Below are positions 1-12,616 of a DNA stretch of 64,000 nt, piece by piece. Location of the stretch: assembly GCA_964023205.1 (NCBI GenBank), contig OZ026840.1:30012064-30076063 (forward strand), written 5' to 3'. How positions within the stretch are numbered: the stretch's first letter is position 1; each line of letters starts with the position of its first letter. The stretch is from Lutraria lutraria. Lineage: Eukaryota; Mollusca; Bivalvia; Venerida; Mactridae. The translations under genes were made by a program, and so were the position numbers. The notes beneath the pieces were generated by a model, which saw only the letters and a program-made list of their open reading frames with translations, searched no databases and was not told the origin of the DNA.

Positions 1-1633
1 GAAATACCAGGTAGTGATTATAGTCACATTGTGTATATGCGTATACGTTTTTTTTTTGTTTATTTTCAAAAATGTAAAAAACTAAATATATGCCTATCAA
101 AAAGCAACGAATTAACGTTTGCATTTCCACATAAAATACCTGAGGATGGAAGCATTGAGTTTCCATGGGATATGAATAAGAAAATGATCCTTGGGAAAAA
201 ATATACAAAACGTCCACCTTTTCCCTAAATACTACCTTCTCCGAATCTTCTAATCCAAAACCCAACCCGCATATAGAACCATGGAAACAATGGTAACAAA
301 ACATATATCTCCCGTCTGGTACAGCCATGAATCGGTACGTAACAAAACTGCAGATTTTAAACTAGATATGAGGTCCAAACACTAAGTAATGGGACAACAT
401 TGAAAAGCTAGCGGCAATAAATTGTAAGGGTCATTTGATGAAAAGGGTATACAATCAAGTCGTAATTAAACCTGTTATATGTGTTGACTTAGACAATGAA
501 GTTATCGTTCGATTGTCAAGCCACCTTAGTACGATTGTTGACAGTCGTTATGAATGGTCTCAGATAGTAACTAGTTACCTCATCGAATTTAAATCTAATT
601 CCAGTCTGCAACGGGCACCCGGCAGCTTATTTTGAATGCAACATACAGCGACTCGTACAACATCACTCGCGACAGCATGCGATAGCGTGGCTTAACAATG
701 TGACAGTCGAGAGACTACCTTGAGATAAGGCTAAAATAATTAGTTTTGCAGTATCGAGCGATAACAATATCGTTGCAGCAAAGATATTTTACACTGGTGA
801 ACGATAAACCATAAAACCTGCCTGTATTAAAATGGCATAAGAGTAAATTCCATTATCTAATACTAGCTGGTTACCTTGAATAAACTAAGAGAAAATGCCA
901 TATTGGCAACTGTTAACACGACACCCTTTTTAATAAATCGCCGTGTGTCGGCAAACCTTTCGTGCAATCTCAGAGCCGCTAGAAGTACTTAAGTTATAGA
1001 CTTCTAATTTAATTCATTTCTTTTCTTTGTCCGCCTGTACATATTGTTAAGAGGGGTCTACGTCGGCGCGTGACTGAAAGCTCCGACGGGAATCACCAAC
1101 CCCCAACCGATGTAACCAGAAAAACTCCTAAGACGGCTGTCTAGAAAGATGAATAGACCAAAGTTTATTTTGTATCTCCTTTGCAGATGTCCGTAAAGAA
1201 CAATAAAACTATTGCTATCAAATTTCTGATTTGTTTTCAAATTTCTTTGTTATGCAGTACACCAACTTAATAGTTTGTCCAGTTCCCGGTAAAATGTAAC
1301 TAAGAATATGTCACATGGTGTCACGTGATACGTTTAAGTGAACTCGGATTGTGAATAATTGGATTATTACACGAGGTACTTGTTCCATGCTACTATGCTT
1401 AACTCTTTCAATGTAATGAATACATCATTGTATTTATATATTAATCAAGTAATCATTCAAGTTCCCATGAATGCACACTTGCCATGTTCTGCAAAACACA
1501 CACTATTATAGTCATGAACGTTTCCAATTTAATCATGTTTAAACGTATGTTATACATATATTTAAAGAAACTATGAAAGTATAGAAATCATGAACGATGA
1601 CAAATTACGGTGTTAAAATTCATTTATTTACAG

Positions 1634-3270
1634 CGGTAAATTGTCCATGGTCAAAGCATGTTCTGCAATATTGGGAACATAGAAATGATGAAAATGTATT
1701 GTTTCTTCAGTACGAAGATGTAATAGAGGTAAGTGCTTGTTAATGTAAGGATAGAAATATGATATAATAATGATTTAGTACCTACATTGCTGACTAAGTT
1801 CGACCAAAATGGTATCTTACTAATTGCAGGTTGTTTTCCTGTATCAAAAAAGGGTACATTTTCTTACTGGAAAACTGCGATTTCTCGAATTCTCGTGGTA
1901 TATGTAAGTGTCGTAGATTTCTAGGCCGAGCTTCCCAATACCTAAGAATTATGTTGTACTTAAAATTACAAGTATATCCGAAACCGACAAAATATCTATC
2001 CAAAATTTGAAACTCCATGAAGTAAGATAAAAGACAGAAACAATGACAACATACTTAATATATCAAAAGCTGAACATATCATTAATCTATTATTATCTTA
2101 TGCTCAGGACCGGTCAAAAACTGTTCGAAGAATCGCAGATTTTCTGAAGAGGGAACTTACAGATGAACAAGTAGAGAAGATATGTGAATACTGCCAGTTT
2201 GAAAACATGAAGAAGAATGATAAATGCAATATGTCCTACTATAGATCATTTAAATACGTCAATGATAACGCTGACGGTAGCTTCATGAACAAAGGTAATT
2301 CTTATAATAATATTTTAGATAAAACTCTACGTACAACTTTTATGGTGGTCTCTATCCCCGCAGCGCTGTGGGAAACAGGCACCGAGGTTATAAAACTAGA
2401 GTTCGGTCTCCAAGCTCTAATCTCAATTCCATTCTCAAAGTATTATGGTTGATAAAATATCTGATTTATCTTTGAATACATTTTGAGACCAGTTATTCAG
2501 TCAGACTAATGTGTCAATAATATTTCATTATTGTCTGATTATAATCAACTTAGAAACATCATAAAACCAGATACGAGATATCAACTCGGAGACCGATAAT
2601 AAATTTTATAACTCGGGGCCAGTTGTAGAAAAGGATTCGAAGACGAATGACTTACTAGGGGCAGTGTCAAGGTCTAATACGCACCTTCAGGTTAGAACTT
2701 GAAGCACGATTCTCGTTTAATACTTCTTTAGACGACTTTGAATGGTAAGACGTCATATGAACCGTATTTAATCATTGAAGAAACGTTTTAAGAGATTGTC
2801 TGAGTGACTTAATCGAGATGCGAAATCCATCCAAATATCATGAGTATAATAACCGCTATGTCAGTAAACATGAACCGACATTAAGTTCGAAGCAAACAAT
2901 TGTATTGTGATTTCGCGAATAGCGGGGTACCATCAGAATATGGGAACCAATTCTAACTGATTGAATTTAGGAACTAAGTCTGATAGTCTCCGTATGCAGC
3001 AAAATTCAAAAAACATAATTTAGAGAGTTTTGTTTTGGAACTCAAAAAGTATTATTTAGACAGTCCTTTTTTGGAACTCAAAAAAAAAAATATAACGAAG
3101 GGTCATTTTAATGCATTAATTGCTATCATATAGATACATCATGCTGGTTTTCTTTTATGGTAGGAAAATCTGGTGTCTGGCGAGAACATCTCACACCGGA
3201 AACTGCAGCACGTATTGATGGAATGATTCGTGAACTAGATGGTTCTGGACTTGTAATGAAAGGCAACTGA
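1634..3270 (+). CDS. Cytosolic sulfotransferase, copy A (3' part, exons 5-7)
   Basis: This is the C-terminal part of a cytosolic sulfotransferase (SULT), an enzyme that moves sulfate from PAPS to a hydroxyl or amine of a small acceptor. Three coding exons are visible: 1634-1728, 2108-2294 and 3164-3270, with stop TGA at 3268-3270. Each internal boundary is AG/GT, and frames match copies B and C exactly. Exon 5 encodes the QYEDVIE stretch typical of SULTs. Exon 6 is helical. Exon 7 carries GKSGVWREHLTPE, the equivalent of the C-terminal G-x-x-G-x-W PAPS-binding signature. Exons 1-4 must lie left of the window, since exon 4 would fall a few hundred bases before position 1. Compared with copy B it differs at Y168N, Q173K, L200S, A262S, Q266R and I294N (B numbering). 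No lesion is seen. It is the most divergent of the three copies. Confidence 0.9.
2378..2620. mobile_element. Foldback/MITE-like element in intron 6, unit A
   Basis: The 243-bp element has inverted ends. The left arm reads CGAGGTTATAAAA and then CGGTCTCC. The right arm reads GGAGACCG and then TTTTATAACTCGGGGCC. Mutations have degraded the match slightly compared with the other units. No clear target duplication was identified. It is present in all three units, so it is older than the array. Confidence 0.6.
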
Positions 3271-3365
3271 ACCAAAATTGTGGTTATGACAAATATAAGC
3301 CCTAATCACCATATGTAATATTTATGTTATTTATTTAATAATGCAATATATGTAAGAAAAAAGAG

Positions 3366-3371
3366 AATAAA
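3366..3371 (+). terminator. Poly(A) signal, SULT copy A
   Basis: AATAAA lies 96 nt after the stop codon. The 3' UTR between them is AT-rich and is homologous in all three units. Confidence 0.6.
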
Positions 3372-4020
3372 GAGTACTGTATCTAAAACTGTGCTTTATG
3401 ATAATACAGTATTAGAATTTTAAGCCAGTTTTGTTAAAGAGAACATTTAGTTAGGTAATGCGCAGTTACGTAAACAAGGCATACTTACTCAGATTACAAA
3501 TTACAATTAATCAAACAAAACACACCAAAACAGAAATACAATTATTTAAGAAAACACAAACAAATTACAATTAATAATTCAACATAAATTACACTTTATC
3601 ACACGTAGAGCAATCAATGAAGCAAAAGAAACTGGTATCATGACAAAATACACTTAATTAACTTAAAACATAATACAATTACTTAAAAAAAAGACAATTA
3701 TTAAACTACACACACTTAAACAAAACAATGTCATACAAACAAACTGCAATTTGATAATTAAACATGTTACATTGCTGTCACACGATCATTGTTTTAGTTG
3801 AGAACAACACCAAATGACCCCGGATCCCACCTCTTTTACAGGCCCTTATAGGCTTGCTCTATGGTTGAGATGACACAACACATAGTGCCAAATTCTAAAG
3901 CGTTTATGTGTTAAGTATGGCATACAAAAAAGATATCTAGACAGACTTGCGGACGTAAGCATGCAGAACACATAACTAGATAGATATTTGGAAAATATAA
4001 GTCATCAAAAAACTGAATAA

Positions 4021-4250
4021 ATCTCAAATACCCAGCCGCATACTGTGTCTGTAAATCACAGGGAAAGGGTGAGGTATGTACAGGTGCTTCTCATCGAGCA
4101 CGATAAAGAACCAGGAAAACTATTCGAAAACAGTAGGGATATAAATAAATGCCAGGGTCTCCTGTATCTTATCTTCCCTCTCTCTCTGGGGCGCCTCTGA
4201 AATGACAATAGCTGTCTAATGGGCCGTTGAATAACAGATAAATGAATAAA
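4021..4250 (+). mobile_element. SINE family 1, body only, unit A
   Basis: The body has the family hallmarks ATCGAGCACGATAAAGAACC, a short CT run, then GGGGCGCCTCTGAAATGACA and GGGCCGTTGAATAAC. Its 5' part is missing because the segment just upstream was lost in unit A. Confidence 0.65.
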
Positions 4251-7200
4251 TAGTCCAATGTGAAAACAAGAATGAAATCAATAATGCGATCATGAACAAG
4301 ACGTGAGAAATCTGCACAAAAAATGATACAAAATGTTTGATTGATAAACAGAAGTTTTTTTTCTTAATTAAGGCTGGAAGATTATTCTTGGTTATGAATG
4401 AGAATTAAACCACATCAAATAGCATTATCAGTAGAGATTGACATAATGCATGGCGCATTAGACAAAATGGATGCGATTTGGTAGCAAATAAATACTATCA
4501 ACCTTGTTATCAATGGTCTCCGAAAGCACAAGCAATCTTTGTATGGCGTAGAGGCTCCACAGATCATCTACTACCCATGAAATCCTTTTGCATCCTGAAA
4601 CACTTTTAAGTCATATGACGATTGCCTTTATTCGAACGTAGAAAACGTTACCAATGTAATAGCTTGGCCATTATTGATAAATATGGACAAAGGAATGTTT
4701 TTTTCCGTCTGATAGGACCCTATGTGGTCTCTGACTAGCAATCACTAATACTTCGCAGCTGTGATTTCAAGTCAAATTCTGGTCAAAATTTCACATGTGA
4801 TGAAACTGTCCAATTTAAGCTTATTGAAGGCCGAATATTCTACCCATGTGTATGCCTGGGGTCTTTCTCAATCGTTAAAGCTGAAACAGTCACTAAGTGA
4901 CACTGGCTGTTAATGCGACCTTATACTTCAATGGAAAAGGGTGAATTGGTGGCCTTCGTTCAGAGGTTTGTAGAGCATAATATCATTTAGTTTGTACGAA
5001 GCAGTGACATTAATTCAGATGATATTAGGTAAACGTTAGATAGTGTTATTTTATCCAAAGGTGCAGTCGTTAATGTTTTCAGATGTTCAGACTGTATTTA
5101 ACGTGATGTTTAAACTACCAGTCAAGGTTCTTAATGACTTACAATGATGAAATAGTTTACGGTAAAGAATGAGAAAATCAAGGATGACTCATTCATGCTT
5201 AATTGTTATGTCCGAGTAGTTGATGGCGTTTGAAATAGTTTTAATAACCCCCCATGTCATCTCAAAAGCAAATTTATGACAGGTGCCAGTCAGGTACGTA
5301 TGTTGGTATGATCGCAAATAGCACCAGTAAAAAATAATTCTCTCCGTTTTACGCATTCTGTTGCTACAGTAAAGTGTTACGATTGTTTAAACAGTAACGT
5401 CCAATTATCGTAAGGTATTTGATAATTACCCTAGATCCTTCAATTTATTTTACGAGATATTTTAAAAGTTGTGTAGGGGTTGTTGCCCTTGTTGAAAAAT
5501 AAGACGATATTAATTTCTGAAGATATTGAACAACGGTGACCTTTATTTTTCCTCATCTAATTAGATTGATTCTGTGTTTTTGCTTCTTTTTCTCGTAAGT
5601 CTTTTACTGAAATGTGATTTCTTTTTCTATCTTTGAACAATTGCCTACTCCAATTGACTTCAATGTCTATCTAAAGGAACATTAGCTAAATGGATTGCGA
5701 TTGATTTTAAAGATATCACAAGATAAATCATGTCTCATTATTGATGTCTATGCGAATGATTAAATTCCCAAAATCTGTCATCTACATTTTGAGATGATAG
5801 CTTTGTATATTATGGGTTAACGTCGTATAAAACCTTAATACATGTAATACCAAATCTGTTCTGCTCTTGAATTCGGTGATTCGTCATTACCATTGTCTGT
5901 ACTCTTGCTCTAAAAGTTTAAGCTGACAAGGATTTGGGTGTCCATCTCAGTTAATCGATGTAGGTTAACTTGTATACCTTCTCCGTCTAGTACTTTGCTC
6001 CAAGCAAATATAATTCTTACTGCCATTTTAAAATGAGATCATTGTTTTGAATCCCTCCCAATATGTCTCTTTTAAATTGTAGTGATAAAATAGGACACCA
6101 AGCACGTATCTTCGGTCATCAACCCTTCATTATACATAGCGATCTGAAAGTGATCTGAAATGAAAAATAGGTTTTATTTTCATTGTGTTTAGTCGTTTCG
6201 TCTTTCACTATAAATGCTCGTTTTGCGTTGTTATCCAATTTATCTAATGCTGTTTTATGGCGCATCAACAACTAATGGCCATGTAGCGTTCATTTAAAGT
6301 TAGGGTAAACAACCAGTACAATTCGTGTAAAACTGGTTGTATATTGAAAAGAATGAAGATTAAATGACCTTAATTAGTAATACTCATGGTGAAACAATGA
6401 AAATGAGTGAGAATAGTATCATTAACATTGTATGCACGTTAACACAGCTATCTTAACCTGACTGTTCTATAGATTAATGTCATTACCAATAGACGCACTA
6501 ACCGCTCTGTCTAATGTCCTGGCAAATATAACCAGAAACAAGCAATGTTATCATAACTCTAGTAATTTCCTGGACGTAATCACATAGGTAGCCCCCGGAC
6601 TGTAGATTTACTGCAATAAGATAACCTATTTTTTCTATGTTTTGTCATTCCCCAAAAAGACCGTCTAATGTCTGTTCTTGACTTGGGTAATATTAGAGCC
6701 GACATAACGGTGTATTCCTATTGTCAAGATGACACGACTGTAAGATAACAGTCGCTTTATTTAGTTTTGGCATTTGGTTGACACTTATTTCTGGTTGGTT
6801 GGAGTTGTTGCTCTCTGGTTTAATTCACTCAATAAATGTGATACTTGCTTATAATTGCCACATTTTTTAAAACTAAAATGTATACAAAATTAATCAAATA
6901 TGATTTGTTAAGGAATCGGGATCCATGAAACTGACACGAGTGAAAACAAAAATAATCATTTATGTTATATATAATTGTTTATCAAATCTTTAATGTCCAC
7001 ACTTAATAATCAAACTTTCCAAGTCCTTATTTTGGACAATAGTGTAAGTCTGAATGAGATTATCACTTATAAGTTATCCAGTAGTATTTTGTTGGAGATA
7101 TATACTATCCGACCATGTTTCCTTTGTCAATGACGGTCTGTTTCAAAAGCAAAAGAAAACTTGGTAGAAAGGCAAACAAGATAAGATCGTACTCTCTTAG

Positions 7201-8540
7201 TAAATATCACAAAAGCGTAAATAAGTGCAGCTATCGTAATCGGTTGTTAAAACGCAAACGTTTGAAATGTTTTTTTCTTTGTGCGCCAAATCACTGTGAT
7301 TTTTCAATACGAATTTTAATGAGTTCTTATTTTCTAAAAAACATAAATGTAATGTTTATTTCGTTTCATTCTAATATTTAGTCATAATCTTATAAAAAGT
7401 ATGCACATTGACGACGTGAATCTAAGTCGAGAGACACATTAAGAAATCTAGTTCACATAGCTTAAAGGTCTACTGGGAGACATTTCTGTTTGCATATTCA
7501 TGTGTCTTTCAAATTGTCCAAATTGCAAAACGACGCAAACAATTGATTGATGGTTCAAAGTGGTTGTGAATACTTAATTAAAGTATGCTCTGTTTAGTTT
7601 AGTAAATTTGGTCATCGCATTTTTATCACACATAAAAATAATATCACTCAATCATGCTCTTCTTTCGCCTTAGTGTCATTGCCAAAATCTGCTTTTCTCT
7701 ATAAACCTGGGATTGAGTTAAGCCAGATTTTGTCAAATAAGAACAAGGTAATGTTATGATCATTGACAATGAATTAAAAGAGGATTTCATGTCTTTACGA
7801 CTGACATAGAAAATGCAGTGTAACCTCCATGAACGGTCGACTCCGAAAAGCAGCCACCTCTCCTTTACAATCAATTTACTAGCAACCCAAATTGACATTT
7901 ACTATCTGTTCATTCTCCCAACAACAGTCACCTCATTACAGCAACCATTTTTGTCCTTCCTATGGCGGCTGCCGTAGGGAGGTTGCACTGTACTCTATTT
8001 GTAACTCTATTCGAAAGATCTCATAATGTTTATACAATTTCTACTTGTTTAAAGCTGTAAACTTTTAGATGACAGATTTTAAAATAAAGTCTTTCCTCTC
8101 ACACTAATTCGATATTGTATCTTCGAGCGTTCATCTAACTTTTCCATTTAAGCAGGCTTGGCTTTGGAATCACATACACAGTAATCAGAACCTGAGATTG
8201 GCCGGGAGTCAATAACGTCAATTGCGATCGCGCCAAATGGCGACATTTTTCCCTGTAGAGCTCAAGAGCGTTTCACAGGCAATCTTGTCTATGCTCGTAT
8301 AATTAAATATTGCGACTAAATGGTACACCGTTATGCCCCTAATTGTACAACTTTAATAAAACTTGACTAAAATATCAAAATCCAACGTGTTTTGGATTAG
8401 GTTTGTTTATAAAAAATCTAAGCTATGGAATAAAACATTTAAAAAACGTACAGACTAAGGTAAAGTTTTTAGACAAGTGGAAAGTTGCAAGTTAATTGAA
8501 TTTGAAGATTTACGCTCCAGATATTTATCACATACATTTG

Positions 8541-8778
8541 CGTGCATGTGGTCCAGTGGTAACGCGCTGGATAGCTGAACGAAAGGTCATGGCTTCCAAT
8601 CACGGTTCCGCCTTCCGGGTTTTTGAAACTTTTTTCAGTGTCCCCATCCAAACTATCGAGTATTGTTGAATTATAAAGAAAATCATAAGAAAAAAGATGA
8701 GGCATGTAATGGTACCTTATGCCAGGCACAACAAGGAAACAGGCAAACTATTTCAAATATGAAAAGGGATACAAATGT
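8541..8778 (+). mobile_element. SINE family 1 with tRNA-like head, unit A (3' truncated)
   Basis: A tRNA-like A box (GTGGTCCAGTGGTAACGC) and a degraded B box (GGTCATGGCTTCCAATC) lead into the family 1 body. The body stops abruptly at about 8778 where units B and C continue for another 190 bp. Confidence 0.65.
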
Positions 8779-11439
8779 ACTATTTGTGACCCGGATTTAG
8801 GCAGTTATGTACTCTCGTGACACTCGAGGAAATGAAAATTTGAATTACGAGGGGTGATACAGAAGTTCATATTAGACACAACGATTAATAACACTAAGTC
8901 TAATAAACTTGATATCTTTTACTAAATTCGTCTTTATATATTTGTAAATGTTTTAAAATTTTGTTTCCAAGCTGTTATGTTCAAAATTTGTCGAAACGTT
9001 TATCTAACAACACATTTATGCTTACCCGGCGCTGTCGTATTCATTAGCAAATCGTCGTGTCCACGAATTTCTGGATTACCCCTCGTTCATGTATTTGTTG
9101 AAGGTTCATTAGCTTAATTGAATAAGGACAACGACGAAACCAATCATGCAACTTGCGTCTGAAGATGATAATGAACATGATTGTAATATATAAAAAAACG
9201 AAATATTTGCTGCAAAAATACTTGTGAGATTTGAGCTCACAGACTGTTCTCAAACGTTATAACCTCGGGGTCTCGTATCAATGTTAAAATGTAAAAAGCT
9301 CACATATTTAATGAGTAGTAAAGTTGACATACAAATATTTCGATTGGACAGGCCAAACAAAAATTGCGTGTAAACCGTTTCCGGAAACAACCTACTTTTT
9401 GCTTATACTCTTATGTTTCTAAAAGCGACACTCCAAGTACGAAACAATTAGGATACGAATATTACTTCTATCGACTATGAAATTTCAAACCTCAAAATAT
9501 AAAACAGTTTTATGAAGAATCGTTCCTCCAAAGTAATAAAATGTAACGTTATGTTCAGAAAAAAATGATATCTTGACCCACTTATTTCCCGAGTAACCTT
9601 AAACATTTCTAATTACTTTATGTAGCCTTAAGTTAAAGCAAATTGAAGTAGTTAACGCAGCTATTACAAGGTTTGGCGATATAAACGCTGTGATTCTCGA
9701 TTAAATAACAAATCACGTTATCAGAATATATACTGCCCGTAGAACTGATATGTAAGTCAGCTTCTTTGGTCTCAAATAAATTAAGCGATGACATCATGAC
9801 TGATTGTGAAAACGTTCTTGCCATAACTCATAGAATCGCAGACTTATTGTGAATTACTGGATTTCCCTATTGAGTTAAAATTGACGTACATGACAATCAG
9901 TGTTGTTTAATGGGTCTGGTGTGTTGTACAAATTGTGAGGTATACCTATATATACGTATTATCCGACAACGCTGTTATTATTCAGTCTTATTCTTTAATT
10001 GTGTTAGCACATTATCTAAGTCTGAACGACTTGGTTCATATAAAAAAATAGAGAGATCACCTCTGATTGAGGTTTTCGTTTGTGTTAGAAGCATTAATTC
10101 AAAGTCAACCTAATTCTGTTTGATATCTAAATGATATCAACATCGTGGATGTTAATCGTCAGACACGTGGCTGTGAGTCGCGTCAAACGACTCACAGACC
10201 AGACTTCGAATCTCATAGAGAAAATATCATCTTGCTTTATGTTATTGTCTCCTTAAAATGGATGCTGATAAAACGCAGAACATATTTTTTATATTACAAC
10301 ATCGTTAGTTAGCAGGTCTTGTTACTATACCAATATTTGACAGGACACGGAAACATAAGAAACCACGAAATGTTAACGTGAAAATGGAACTCAGGAATAC
10401 AGGCGCACTCTATACTAATTAGAGTTCTAAACCTGGCAAATCATAAATATATCATGCTTCCTGTATGAACACTTATATCAAATGAAACGTTTTATCAAGA
10501 TTGTGATTTTACGATCATAGAGGACTGATGTGAGTATTCGTTAAGTCGCATTTACATGTATACACGTGTTCAGCCCTTATTGAAAGCTTACTCGGAAAAT
10601 ATCACGATTACTCTGAAGTATTTTTCGGTTGGTAAAGCATGACAGCGCCGCTAGGTCAAAGACGTTCGATGGAGGCACGTGTCCCTTTACAGAAAGTTGG
10701 GTGAAAAACTAAAGGTCATTTCAGTAAAAAATACAATATTTGAAGATGTCTTTTGTCAAAACTTCCCTTTTTTTCAAATTTAATTCTAACGGTTGCTTCA
10801 TTTCCAGCCTGAACAATTTATTCTTGACAAATATCCGATGAATTTCGTTTGTGCCAAAATCAAAGAAGCTCTTCAAATGCCAATTTTGTTATTTCATTAC
10901 TTTTCGTCTTATCAAATGAAAGATCCTCTTTGTTGTTCTCAAATCGTATTAGTGGAACAAAGACGTCGAGTTTAAACATGATTGACAAATTCTGACCTGA
11001 AGGATCATACGTTTGGTGATTACATTTAAGCACAAAATTCTCTAGATGCCTTTTGAAAATGATCATTTTAGATAACGTGAATAAAACAGAACATAAAGAT
11101 GAGTACAATTGTAAGATTGGATCTTAAACTAAAGTATGAAAAAAGCTGTAATGTTATTACGGTCGTAAATTTTATGTGATTACTCTTTAAAAGATGAATC
11201 ATTTTACGAGCAAGAATGCGTTATTCCGGAATACGTTTTGTATAATAACCAATGGCTTTGTATCAAACATGAAAATATAAGGGTCTACCCGTATTGTTTC
11301 TATCTAAATAAACTTGTTTAGCGTTTCTACTGAATACTTTATTACTTTTTTAAATAGTATTCCCATAGAAATAGAACTGCCAAATGAACGTAATGACTTT
11401 GACACTTATCGTAAATACATGTACATACATTTTTAAAGT

Positions 11440-11880
11440 AGGCTGGACTTGTAACCCTGCGACCCGGGTTCGAATTAAGGTTGCAACAGGTTATACCAAT
11501 CTTTGAATCTTTGATAAGAAAGTCTATTTTCCTTCATATGTTGAAAAGTTGTTGACTCCTTGTGGAAGGGTAAATAAGCTTTGGTTTAGAACACTGGTTA
11601 GCCAAACTAGCCGCCGAATAACTATAATATCGTTGAGGAAAAATTGCGTAAGACCCACTAAAACAAAACAAACAACATTGATAGAAGGTCGAGGGTCCCG
11701 CTACCAACCATGTCTCTTCATGTGAGAAAGTAGTTAGGCAGTTGCTTACGGTATATGGGAGTCTAGTACTGGTTCTTCCCAGGAAAGATGACTAGGTGAA
11801 CTGTCTGTCTCATGTGACTCTGGCTGTTTAAAAGAGGCGTAAAACTCTATATAAACAAACAAACAAAACAGTAAAACTTT
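11440..11880 (+). mobile_element. SINE remnants (families 3 and 2) at the end of unit A
   Basis: A B-box-like CGACCCGGGTTCGAATTAAG (11460-11479) is followed by a body with GACTCCTTGTGGAAGGG and AATATCGTTGAGGAAAAA (family 3). Then comes a family 2 body, CTACCAACCATGTCTCTTC through AGAGGCGTAAAACT, ending in an AAAC-rich tail. The tail abuts the start of unit B. Confidence 0.6.
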
Positions 11881-12108
11881 ATTGCAAAACTGTTTTGTGT
11901 TTTGTTCGGTGTTCTGATAGTGGCCAGCGTACGCCATGTTGGCAGATATGCCTTTTGCGTGTTTTGACAGGTGTAATAGAAGGGCGAGAGTGAGTAGTGT
12001 AGTTCCGTTTGTGTTAATTTGATATTTCGATATTTTGATATTTCGCCGTGAATGTTTATCATTACTTGAACGTAGATATGTTCTATTATTGAGAGATTGT
12101 CTCTGCAG
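11881..12108 (+). promoter_or_regulatory. Promoter-proximal region and 5' untranslated exon of SULT copy B
   Basis: This block begins unit B and is matched at the start of unit C. It ends in a consensus donor, CTCTGCAG followed by GTAATA at 12109. The next coding exon has a plausible acceptor 7 nt before its ATG, so a non-coding first exon ending at 12108 is likely. The transcription start is not visible. A CGCCATGTTGGC motif (11930-11941) resembles a YY1-type site (GCCATNTTG). A TATATAAA at about 11850, just upstream, sits in a SINE tail and may be coincidental. The role as promoter or UTR is inferred from position and conservation. Confidence 0.5.
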
Positions 12109-12616
12109 GTAATATATTTATCTTTATTTGTTTTTATTCATAATTATGTGTTATGACAAGGCTTGTGGATTTGGTTGTATAAGCGTTCGTGATTTACCTT
12201 GGCTTTTGACAGCATTGGATTCTGGCGGCAACTCGAACTATCGATGGAGGACATATAGGTGTAGAAACAATGTTTTCAACTGAGTCGTCGTACTGAACAT
12301 GTGCATAAATGGTTCGAACACACGTATATCTATTAGTTTCATTTTCGTATTAGCTTAATTAAATGTTTGAATATGATTCAGTTGGGTTCGAAATCTAGGC
12401 GTAAGGATTACGTGATCCACGTTTGAATCGGGTTTTAATGTCATATCAGTTTTTTAATCAATTAGAGTACTTCCAGTACTTTAAAATTCTGAACAACCCG
12501 TATTCGGTTTACCAAGGACATTAGAATCGAAATGAGGCCATTGATAACAGTACAATTATAGAAAAGTTACAATGATTTTTTTGCATTAATTTACTGATTG
12601 ACAAACTAGTAGTAAA

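Larger units (their letters stand above)
3372..11430. other. Unit A spacer, non-coding
   Basis: No gene was found in this 8-kb spacer. It holds two SINE fragments (about 4021-4250 and 8541-8778), AT-rich sequence and short ORFs that are not conserved as frames between units. An open minus frame at 10,860-11,108 is partly kept in unit C but is broken there by a frameshift. A 10-bp hairpin lies at 10,171-10,197. Confidence 0.6.
1..11880 (+). repeat. Tandem unit A (right-hand part)
   Basis: From about position 50 the sequence aligns collinearly with units B (from about 15,135) and C (from about 30,210). Positions 1-50 do not match either unit and look unit-specific. The unit holds the end of SULT copy A and then an 8.6 kb non-coding spacer. 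Relative to B and C it lacks an 870-bp segment at about 4021, a 190-bp segment at about 8778, and the intron 5 MITE. It has about 190 bp of extra sequence at about 4710-4905. Confidence 0.9.

Noticed and set aside
1058..1240. Minus-strand ORF in intron 4 of unit A
   Set aside because: The frame is not maintained in units B and C.
11746..12062. Overlapping minus-strand ORFs at the A/B junction
   Set aside because: They cover SINE sequence and the promoter block, and similarity to the intron 1 ORF reflects DNA repeats, not coding.
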